DNA of 64,000 nucleotides from Pterobdella sp. o SKG-2022. Its lineage: Eukaryota > Annelida > Clitellata > Hirudinida > Piscicolidae. The notes beneath the pieces were generated by a model, which made no database searches, was not told the DNA's origin, and saw nothing but the letters and a program-made list of their open reading frames with translations. Both the position numbers and the translations under genes were made by a program. Where the stretch lies: the NCBI GenBank assembly GCA_964035795.1, contig OZ038321.1, positions 10,482,324 through 10,546,323 of the forward strand. Reading direction: 5' to 3'. Below, piece after piece: positions 34,301 to 46,300 of this stretch; the first letter of the stretch is position 1; each line of letters starts with the position of its first letter.

Positions 34301-37300
34301 TCAACCACAACCATAATAAAATAATTAGGCAACTACCTTAAGGCCGTCAACAATACACCACATACAACAACCAAAAATTTAAACACAAACATTAAGCCGG
34401 AAGTCTCCCAAGAGGATGTCATATCACCCACATTATTCAAAATATACATGTCAGACTTTCCTTTCTCCAAGAACACCTCAATCAATTTCATCACCTATTC
34501 AAAGGACATCACCATAACCTCATCTAACCCCAACACCAATACAGCTATCCAAAACCTTCTATATCTAAACGAAATTCACACATGGACTCACTCCAACAAT
34601 CTGCAAATCAATCTAACCATAACCACACTCATGATTTCAGACCCTTCAGAATACAAGCCACTGAACACCCACATCAACAACGCTTCCATCTCCACCAACA
34701 CCACCAACCCTACCATCCTTGGCTTAACTTTTGATCCCAAACTAAATTTCTCCACCCACACAAATGCCAAAAATTCACTCAATCTTATATAACTTCTGGC
34801 ATCAACATACTGGGGCAAAAGCACAGACACTTATCACCACATACAGAACAATACTTCTCATCATTGAATACGTCAACACCATTTGGTCACCCATATTTTC
34901 ATCCACCTTTCTCAACAAACTCCAAAAAATACAACTGAGAACAACCACGGGCTGCACACAAGACACCAACACCCAACACCTCCATTCAGAAACTAAAATC
35001 CTCCCACTTCAAACACACCTCAAACTCCACGCCTCATAACTCAAGTTAAAAGCTTCACATCTTACCCACCCAATACACCCACTCACGACACAAGAAGCTC
35101 ACCCTAATAATATTCATATTAGATTTTACTGCTGTAGGCGTCCCAGTAGCTGAGGTATACAGCAGTCGGCTAATACACTTTCTCCACTCAGCTTTATTGA
35201 GTGGGTCCGCATCTTCCAGATCATAGGATTCCATATTCTTTTCAACACAACTCAAACAAGTTTTTGCTAGTCTACCACGGGAACGACCTCCAGGCAGGGG
35301 AAATTAGAGCACGTCTTTGATACAAATGGACGAACGTCTCAGGTGACCATTCCAACGAAGACGAAGGCTCTGTGGCAGCGTATCTATGTCTGGGATTTCA
35401 AGTTTTGTGAAAAGAACTGATGATGGACTTTTACTTTGGCTTAGCGCCGCATATCCATCGGATCATAGACCTATCGTTGCGCTGTAGCCTTTGCAAAACA
35501 GCAACTGTCGGAGTCCAGTTTTCATTGCAATACATGACAAAACGCACACAAGATGTGTATAATTTGCCATGAGACTCCAAGGCGATGTGCTTAGAGGTCA
35601 ATATGGGCAACAGTTTTTTAAAATTTACTCCAGGCAACTGAACATCTGGTGATAACTTCCACCTGCACACAACATATCACCAATAACTTGCTAAAGTTTC
35701 TTTGTCAGAAAGTACTGTTGAAGAATTAAACATTTAGCGGCCGAAATTAAATCAATTTTTATACAGAGAAACCAGCGAAGCAAATTCTTTGCAATTTATT
35801 TAGATGTGAATACAGATGTGCCAAACTTTGTACAGCTGATGGTGTATGCTAGGTAGGAATTCGAGCAGTCAGTTGATGAAAAATTTATGTTCTGCGATCT
35901 ATCTGGTCGGGCAACTGCAGCAGATGTATTTCGAAAAGTTGATTATTTCATGACCTCAAATGCAATAAAATGGCAAAATTGTGTAGGAGCTTGTGCAAAT
36001 GGGGCAGCTGCAATGATAGGTAAACATGGGGTTGTTACCAGAATTAAAGAAGTAGCACCGAAATCAAAGTTCACACATTGCAGTATAAACCTTGAAGCTC
36101 TTGCTGTGAATGCCATGCCTTCCAGTTTGAAAACAGTTTTGGATGAATCGGTTAAAGTAGTTAATTTTATTAAATCTCGTTTTTTCAACTCACGTTTGTT
36201 TTCATTAATTTGTGATTAAGTGAGGAGTGAGCATAAGAAGATTCTTTTGCACTAAAAAGTAAGATGGTTGTGACGAGGAAGTTTTATCTCGACTCTGAAC
36301 TTCGTGCAGAGGTTCAAATATTTGCGATGGACAGTAAATTTTCCTAAGCCAATTTATTTCTGAATGATTTTTGGTTAATGAGGTTGGCATCTTTAGCAGA
36401 CATTTTTTAACCACTTAACCAGTTAATTTCTAGTTTGCCAGGATGAAATATAACTCCATTCGTGGTTGCTTACAAAGTCAAAATAATCGTCAAGAAGCTT
36501 TATTTCATGGTGTCAGGTTTTCAGCAAAGTAATGCATTTCAAAAATTGTAATCATTTTTGACCGGAATGATCTCCAACCACATCTACACTTGGCGGAAGA
36601 TATAAAAAATCATTGTTCTCAATTGATTTCGAATTTTTACCTTTACTTTTCTGAACATTTGGACGAATACAGCTTGATCAGAAATTCATATGCTAAAGTT
36701 GCGTTGCCTGTTTATTTTTTACTCCAGGACAGAGATTAATTCCTCGAACTGTCGTGTGATGGTGAACTGAGGAATTGATTTAAGACGAAATTTTTGAGTG
36801 ATTTTAGGTTGAAAAAAAAAGAAAAATATGGATTGATTTTTGCCAAAGCTTGGAAATTGCTGATGTCTTTCAGTACATCATATCTCCTGAAACTGGTTTT
36901 TCTGAAATACTGGCAATTAATAAATACCGATCAAAACTTGACCTTGGACTGTACTTGGGTCTCAAACTGGCAAAAATAAAGCCTTACATTGCAAAACTAT
37001 GCAAACAAAACAAGCAAAATAATCACATTGAGTAAAAATATTTCGTTGCTTTTGTTACACTACAGTAATTGCTTTAAGTCAGTTTTTATCATTGTTGATT
37101 TTCGTGGCCTAGCTACCCGTGAGGCAGGTTGGAAAGTTGGTTGGGAGTGAATACATTTTTTGGCTGGGGTACAATAAAAAAAATGGTTGAGAACCACTGA
37201 TCTAAACTAATACTATTATTTTATTCAAGCAAATCTATCATTTTTTTTAAAATCCATGAGAATTTTCAATGTTTCATAATGAAAATATTCATAATATAAA

Positions 37301-40300
37301 AAATTTAAACATGTAAAGAAATTTTCCCCGTTTCGGAAAGTAGTAAATTTAATCCAAAAACTTGAGTAATATCCAATTCACCAATATCTTTTATAAAAGT
37401 AAATTAATCAAAAAACTTATCAGCTTACAAGAAATTGCATTTCAAACTTTATAAAAAAAGAATTTTAAAAATGTTCTATAAAACCGTCGCGATATTTTCG
37501 CACCCAGCATATTCTAAATTGTAAAAATATTTTTTAACTGAAACAAATTAGGTTTTTTATAGGAGGAACAAATCCGGATTTAAAATCATTGCACATATCT
37601 ATCTTTGATTCTCTCTAGATATTGAGACCCGTGGTGATGTGTTTGATGCAGCAACTTCCCACAATTCCTAGACATCACTTACAGGTAGTTAATTTGAACT
37701 TTTTCTATAAAATTCAGAGTAAAATAATTTTTAAATTGTCATAGAGTCAATGTACATCTTTTAAGGTCGTTTTATTTTTCACTTTATCAGTCCGTATAGA
37801 AATCCTGCCAATTCAGAATGTTAGAACAATTTGTGCAACTTTACCATTCAGTTGAACCCAAAAGCCACATGGCTTTTGAACCCAGTTTACTTTATTCATA
37901 TTTTTACTACTAAGTGAATATAATTTCAGAAAACTAGTTAGTTTATTAAGATACTTAATATACTAACTAGTATTTTGAAATTATATTCATTTTATTGTGG
38001 CTTTTGGGAAAAGTCATTACTACTAAATTATTATTATTATTATTCATATTAGACTATACTACTGTAGTTGCCCCAGTAGCTGGGGAATACAGCAGTCGGC
38101 TAATACATTTTCTTCGCTCAACTCTATTGAGTGGATCCACATTTTTCAGGCCATAGGATTCCATATCATTTTCAACACCAATCACTCACGTTTTTGCTGC
38201 TCTACCACGAGAACGACCACCGGGCAGAGGAAGTTCGAGCACGTCTTTGATACACATGGACGGACTTTTTACGTGACCATACCAACGAAGATGACAGCTC
38301 TGTAGTAACATTTCTATATTAGAAATTTTGAGTTTTGTGAAAAAGGCTGGGGATGGACTTGTGTCCTTTGGCTTACCACCATATTTCCACCGGATCATAG
38401 ACCTATCGTTGCGCTATAGTCTGCAAAACAGCAACTGTTGGGGTCCAGTTTTCACTGCAATGGGACTCTCTTTTTGGGAAACAAGTTTTGACGAAAAAAA
38501 GATTGTTGGTTATTGTGAGTTCTAACGTTCTCAAAACCATCAGCTTTTTACCAACATGCCCATTCCGGTCACCCAGTGGGATAAGACTCACAGAAGTTGG
38601 GACTTTCATGATATATTTCTGCAACTCATCATAAAACATTGTTTTTCACTCATCTGAACGCATAGACTAAAACAAAGGTGAACACATACTCGCCAAGAAC
38701 AAGACGTAGTACTACGATCTTGTCTGAAAGTCGTTGGACTTCAAAAACACTTCTCTTACACATAGTCTGTACCACCTCACTGCATCTTCTCTTCAAACTA
38801 CCTACATTCAAATAAGCTACTTTAAACGTCGTTTTCATGTGCTCACTTAATTCCTTTGAGTCGTACCCTACTTTCCACACCCGGAAGTCAGCCAAGCCCG
38901 AAGCATTACCAGTACGCTTATAGCTTTTGGCACTACTTTTAGTGTTCAAATATTTGTTAGAAGCCATTTCAGTTGGGACAAAATTCTCATACGACTGCCA
39001 GTCGTAGCTAATGCCCTACTTGAATTTATCGGAATTCAAAAACCGCCGTTTCCACACTTGGTCAGTTTGCCTTGACGTTGTCATAAAAGAAGATCATCCG
39101 CCAAGCCAAATGACAACACTACTAGAATACGGAAGTTTGTTATTCAGGTTATAACATAAAAGAAGTATCAATTTAGAGACGCTATCTTTAGTGCTCCTGT
39201 TTGAGTTTGTGATGTTCGAAGTATTTTAATGAAATCTTTTAAGGCTTATTCATAAATAGAAACTAATAATTGAAAAAATTTATTTTTTTCATTTATTGAC
39301 AAGTTTTATTCGTTTTCTGTAGTATTCATTTTTTAAATTGCTAACATTGCCCATTGATCTCATAAGATCAGTAACTTTTGAAGCCTTTTTTTCTGTCAAT
39401 TTGAACTGCAACTTAATTTTTAAAATCCTAAAATACTAAATAAAGATAGCATATTTATTTTTTTCCATCATAATTATAAATTATTGTGCCTTAATTGAAT
39501 ACTTTTCGATAAACGTCCGTCAAAATGAAAAGGCTAACGAAAGCAAAAATAGTGGTTTTTTGACTAAAAGGTTTTTTCTCGACACTGATTAACAATAAAA
39601 ACTGTGCCAATGGCAGTTTTCCCAAAAAATAAACCAAACTGCATATCATAAGTATAGCCTCTAGAGATGATCTAACCAAGAATTCATTATTTCAGCACTA
39701 CTTGATGATATTTTAATTCTTCGAGCCAAACGTAAATATTCTAATGAAAACACTTTTAGGAGTTTTTTTTATTCCACGAAGCTTTTCGTAAGATGAACTT
39801 ACATTATCAAGTGGAGGTACAAATAATTCTATAATCGTTGTTGACAACTGTTTCTTCTTTTCTTCTCAGGGAAGCTTAGCTTGGTGTTTTAATACGAACC
39901 CTTTTCTTTATTGGCAACTTTTAAAGTTTTGAATTTTTTCAACTTCAATTTTTAAATCTCTCACTTCAAAATTATTTCATTACATTCAGGTGTTAGAAAA
40001 TGATAAAGAGTTATATAAAGAGTCGTCTGTGGAAGTAAAGCAACAAATATGGATGCTCAAGCAATCTCTTTTTGGGGATGAAGTGTCACCGTTGTTCACT
40101 AAGTAATCATTTTTTTAAGGAAATTTTTCAGAATTATTTTTGATTTTTATTTATTTCAAATTTTTTTTTTATTTGAGTAAGTAAAGCTCACGAGAATAAA
40201 GTAAAAGAAAAATTGATATTTGATGTATACAGAAAGTTGGAGAAATGTTTTTAGGTAGTTTAGGTAAAATTTTCCATTTATGGTGGTCTAGGAATGAAGA

Positions 40301-43300
40301 TAAAATAGAAGGCGTTGGTATATTGGTTATTAAAAAATTATTTGAGAAAAGGTAAAAATAGTAAGGATTTTGAACAAGCTTGTCGGTCAGTTTAGCTCAG
40401 CTGGTAGAACATTAGACTAACTATCTAAAGTTACCGGGTTCAATACGCGTGATCTGACAATTAGCAGCTGTTTCAAAGTGTGTTTTCGCTGCATTAAATT
40501 TGTACCAAATGATTTGAACTACAAGATAAAACGCTTTATAAATACCGCATTATATTACATTATCTACGGTTGTGGTAATAGTGTTGGATTTTTAAGATAA
40601 GACAATAAGTGTTGTTTGTTCCTTACTCGCCGCAGTGTGGATAAAAGTACAAAATTTATGTAAGAGGACAGTAGGTATTATGTGATATTCAAGAAGTAGG
40701 GTCCACAAGTATGGCTTTCAAGTTCTAAGGTAGTTTTGGTAAAAGTTTTTAACTTTGGTGGACTCCCAATGAAGATAATGTAAACATTTTGGTAAGAGGT
40801 TGATAAAATTTAATCTAAGCAGCTTTGCATCTGGTGACTGAAAATAGTTAGCAAATTCAAATTTCCAAATTATTTTTTCATATTTCTAACCTTAAAACCA
40901 ATGAAATAAAAAGCAAATCATCAACATAAAGTAATTCCCAAGAAGTAATAATGCGAAATTCCAATTGTATAGTTTTAATCACAATGATAAAATGGCGACT
41001 CAGAACTAAATCAACACCAAATTTCTTGCTGCTCCTTCAACATTGTTTTTACATCCAGATATATAATTTGAACCACACTCATCAACCACTTTTCAGCACC
41101 AACTTCCGCGTAGTCCACCATAATATCTACCTAGAATCACGAGTAAATGCTTTTTCAGTGTCAACAAATGCCATGAAAAGTAGCTTTTTGACAGCAATGT
41201 ACGCTTACAACTGACCTATTATAAATATATCGTGAGCCAGGCATAAACTGCGATGCATTTCATCTATGCTGATATTTTTTTTGATGAAAATTTTCACCAT
41301 TCTATAAAATATATCTTAAATAAATGTCCTTATTAATAAATTCTGCTATAATTTAGGTCGAGTGCAGTCAGTTACAAGAAAATGTACAGCAGTATAATCT
41401 TATTTGATTTAGCTGTTTCACCACCAAGTTTTTTTTTTTTACGACACCTTAAGAGATATATTTGAAGAACTAGGCTTTTATATTTGGCTTGATTAACTTA
41501 GTGCAGAGTTTATTAAAGCTAGTGTCGAAACTTAAAAAAAAGAATTGAGAAATTTAGGTCGAAATAGACTCAAATTTTTTTGTCCAAAACTCGCGTGTCT
41601 TAATTTTCCTTAATAAAATTTCAATCATTATTATTATGGCTTTTCACGCCCACATAGTGCAGAAACAAAAAGCCTATACATTCCTGTTTTGAGCCAGCTT
41701 GGTGGTAGTACCCCAAATGTGTTTCATTTCTTTAAGCTATGCTTCTACTGTCCGACGACATATTGTTTTTTGAACGGTTTCGTTTTTTGGTGTTCAAGAA
41801 AGAGCTCTATTCGTTTTGAATGAATGATGATGTTTCTCGCACATGTTTTTTGAGGTGGCCAACTAAACATATTCTGAATAGGCGGATCATACTGCATTCA
41901 AAACAGCTCCAAATGTTTGGTTCGGCTACACTTTTATTGATATCTCGAATTTTTTGCATATTATGGAAGCGTTTTGCTTGACCAGCAGTTGGAAAATTCC
42001 ATGCTTTGAGGCTTCATAGGTAACTTTCATTGTTTCGTAAAAAACCTTTTGCGTCGTTGCGATCTGCAAGGTTTTGTAATTTTGTAGCCTTATCCATCAC
42101 CATTCCACTTTCAATGTAATGTAATGCGGTATTTATAAAGCGCTTTTTCTTATAGATCAAAGCGCTTGCTACAAATTTAATGTAGCGAAAACACACTGTG
42201 GAACAGGTGCTAATTGTCGGCCCACGCGGGATTGAACCCGGTAACTTTAGACAATTAGTCTAATGCTCAACCATTGAGCTATAGGGGCCGAAAAAACTCT
42301 TATTATCTTCTATATTTCTTTTATGAACCTCGAGTTTGGTTCGAGTATATGAGCTTAATAGTCGTTAGCTTTAAGTTGAAGGAGCCTTTTTTCAATATTC
42401 TTTCCAACACCACCATCTATACTCAAAATGCTACCAAAATATGCTAACTTATCTGTACTACAAAGATCTGGTTTTTCATGCTACACTGGGAGGAGGGTGA
42501 TGGAACGTTGCTGATCATCACTTCAGTTTTTTTTTTTGGATATTTTTAGTCCAACCTGCTGGCTTTTGGAGAACATTTTGTCTGAATTTGGCTATTAGTA
42601 TAGGAAATTAGTTTTAGGTAATTTGGGTAGTTTGCTTTGTCGTTGTCAAAAAAAAGTGATCGTCCTGCAAGCCAAATGATAACGAAATCAAAATATCAGT
42701 TTGTCGATACCTGCTACAGAAGTCTAGTGTTATCTAGGTTTTGACAGGAAAGCAGCCTTAACTTGAAGGCGTCAAGTTTAGTATAGTTTAACTACGTGTT
42801 TAATACCATATAATAAGTGGTGAGAAACAAAATTATTGAAGCATTGGAAAAATTAGTGTTTGAAATAGGCTTAAAAACTTCGGCTATTATAGATAGATCG
42901 CAGTTTGGCTTTGAGCCAAGTGTTGGCAAAATATGAGCCTTTCCCTAAAAAGGCTTCATGAATACTATAGAAATAAAAGCAAGTTTTCAAATTTGTTTTG
43001 TGAAATTAGAAAGTGTTAAGAAAAATTAAAAATAAGCAATATCAAAACGAATGATAACGTTTGCTCTCACTCACTCCTTTCAAAACTTGGCATTCGGGGT
43101 GTTGAGGTAATTCTTCGTACAAGCAGAATGAGGTGGTTTGGACATGTAGAGCGTAGCGTGGGTTGGATCTCTCAGGTGCGAAAGTTGGATCAAGCTACTT
43201 GCAAGAAGCCTGGTAGGCCTAAAGAGACTTGTAATGAGCTCATATTGCATGATAAAAGAAAGCTAGACATGGTTTGTACGGATCCACTCGATCGCTCTAA

Positions 43301-46300
43301 ATGGAAAAGCCGACTTCGAGATAGAACTTTCAAAAGCCCAACCCTTGGTAAAAAAAAACGGGTTATAAAAAGGATTTGATTGATTGATTGATTGATTGAT
43401 TGATACAGAAAATGCCGTAAAGTTTGTTATAACCATGTGGTGTTTGCAGTAAACGAGGGATTGCTAACTCAAAAATATGTTTTCGGTGGCTTTAAGAGGG
43501 ATTCATCATTCACGTGTGTTCGACGCCTGGGTACTGCACGACCACTGGATGGTAGGAAAATAACAGAAGTTCAAATGATTGATAAAAAACTGGAAGTTGT
43601 TAATGACATGCGTTTTCTAGGAGACATGATTTCTGTCGTGGGAGGTTGCGAACTATCTTCAATCACTAGGTGCGAATCTGTTTGCAGAAAGTTTCGTCAA
43701 TACTGTACTTTTCTGAAACGTGGTGCCTAAAAACACCTTTCCTAAACCGATGGGACCTCAATGACCTTGCTATGCTCCGATGGACTTGCAAAGCAAAAGT
43801 TGAAGACAGAGTAAACTTGGCATTCAGTGAATAGAAACGGTGCTGCGTTGTCGTATGTTAAGGTGGTTTGGTCTTGTGGTGCGCAGCTCAGGCTAGATTT
43901 TAAAAGTCAGGGAGTTGAAGGTGATTGGTGTTGAAAGACCCGGTAGGCCACAAATGACCTGGGAAGAATAGATAAAGAAGGATTGGGCATTTGTTGAAGT
44001 TTGACCCACACGACCGCCTTAAATGTAAGTGAATGATTTTCTAATAAAGTTTTTCCGTCTGCTGAAAAAGATGAGCTATAAATAGAATGATGATGATATT
44101 TACATTTAACTTTAAATAGAAGAGGGGGCACACAGTTAAGTAGAAAAGCGAAATAGTATCAAAAGATTTTTAGTAGATATAAAAAATCTTGTTTCAGTTA
44201 TAAAGAAATGAAGATTAAAAATATATAAAATTGCAGATATTTTCGTTAATGGAGTAAATCTGGCTATTCTCAGTATTGTAGGGATAAAACCGCATCAGAA
44301 TCATGCCATCTATTTATCTATTTTTACTACTATTACAAGTGAACCACCTTTAATAAAATACATAGCTACATTGAAGCAAAAGAAGAGCAAATGAACAGCT
44401 TATCAACACACCAAGCTTCTTTCTTCCAAGTAAGTTTGATTCTCACTTTTTAATTTTTATTTTTTTGGTTACCGTTATGTTAAAGGATTTTCTAAAAGCA
44501 AATATTTTGACGTTTTTTAAAGATTTCCTTAAAAAAGTATCATCAAAAAATACAATTTGCATCGAACATTGTGGAGTTTGTGCTGAAATTTGCTTTTGCC
44601 AATGAGCTGGTTCTTGGTAACTCCTGGTTCAAGAAGAAATTTGAACATCTGGTTACATGCCAGTCAGGGAATTGTAAAACCCAAATTGACTGCATATTGT
44701 ATAAAAGAAGTTTTTAGAAAAATGATCTCTAATGTTAAAGTCATTGTTGGGGAGGAGTGTGCAACACAGCATAGACTGGTGGTTGGTGAGTTCAAGGTTT
44801 GCACTCATGCTCACCCCAAAAGAAGGTTTGTTCCTCGTACAAAAGTCTGGAAACTAAAAGACTTTGGAAATCAAGTTGAATTTTCTAATTTTTTCAATGC
44901 ATTAATCCAAGGAAATGAAACTGGTAAAACTTTGGATGAAAGTTGGAAGTACCTAAAAAAACAATTTGATTAATGCTACAAAACAGGTTTGTGGAGTCTC
45001 TGCAAAATATACCTGGAAGAGGCAGACTTGGTGGTGGAATGACAAGGTGCAGCAAATGTTTCAAAGTATGGAAAGCAGGAGGAGACAGGGATGCTTATCA
45101 GGCGGCTAAACGTGCATCCAACCTTGTTGTGCACATAGCCAAAATTGATGTTGAGATGATTGCGTTCAAAAAAATCAATCCCAGATCTGTTGAGATATAT
45201 CGACTGGCTAAGCAAATGCGGCGAGAGAACCAGGACGTCATTGAGGCTAAACCGGTGAGAAATAATAATGGCCAAATGTCCCTGGATGTTGATTCCAAAA
45301 AAGAAGCATGGAGAGAGCATTATATGCACCTTCTCGATGTGGAGTTTTCATGAAATGCAGGTGGTTTGTCCGAAGTTTATCCCGTAGAAGGTCCCAGCGA
45401 ACCTATCACTACAGCAATGGTTAGAAAGGCCATTAATAAGATGACCTTTGGGAAAGCAGCAGGTCCTTCAGGTATTGTTGCTGAGGTGCTCAAGGCCGCA
45501 GGTTCAAGTGGTGCTAGTATGATTCGAGATCTCATTGAAGACATCATCTTTGAGAACCATATACCGTCTGAGTGGCAGGAAAGTCACATAGTGAGTGTAT
45601 ATAAGGGTAAAGGCGACGCTTTAAACAGGTCTAACTATAGGGGTTTGAAGTTAATTGATCAGGTTATGAAAGTTTTGAAGCGCGTAGTGGAAGGTTTTAT
45701 CAGACAGAGTGGTGATTAATGATATGCAATGTGGTTTTATGCAAGGTCGGGGTGCAAATGATGCCATATTTATTCTCCGTCAGTTACAGGAAAAGCATCT
45801 GGTTGCTGGTAAGCCCCTCTACTTAGCATTCATTGATCTGGAGAAAGCCTTTGACAGAGTGCCACGAAAAGTGATTTGGAGGGGTATGCGTAAATTAAAA
45901 ATTGATGAATGGCTTGTGAGAATTGTACAATCTATGTACAAGGAAGTGAGAAGTAGGGTGAGAGTTGGTGAAGAGTATAGCAACTCGTTTGATGTTTGGG
46001 TAGGTATTCATCAAGGTTCTGTTCTTAGTCCATTAGTGGATTTCTCAGGTGCGAAAGTTGGATTTAGATACTTGCAAGAAGCCTGGTAGGCCCAAAAAGA
46101 CTTGAAATGAGCTCATATTGAATGATAAAAGAAAGCTAGACATGGTTTGTGCGGATCCACTCGATCGCTCTGAATGGAAAGGCCGACTTCGAGATAGAAC
46201 TTTCAAAAAGCCCAACCCTTGGTAAAGGAAAACGGACTATAAAAAGAATTTGATTGATTGATTGGTTACCGTTATGTTAAAGGATTTTCTAAAAGCAAAT

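Larger units (their letters stand above)
44578..46261 (+). mobile_element. LINE family B, truncated and internally deleted, between long direct repeats
   Basis: Endonuclease C-terminus (FAFANELVLGNSWFK, about 44590; KTQIDCILYKR; VGEECATQHRLVV), linker, RT fingers, motif A and motif B, then a deletion to the C-terminus and a TTGATTGATTG tail (46248-46261). The 5' end is truncated inside the endonuclease. It lies in NELF-B intron 7, sense to the gene. Confidence 0.85.
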
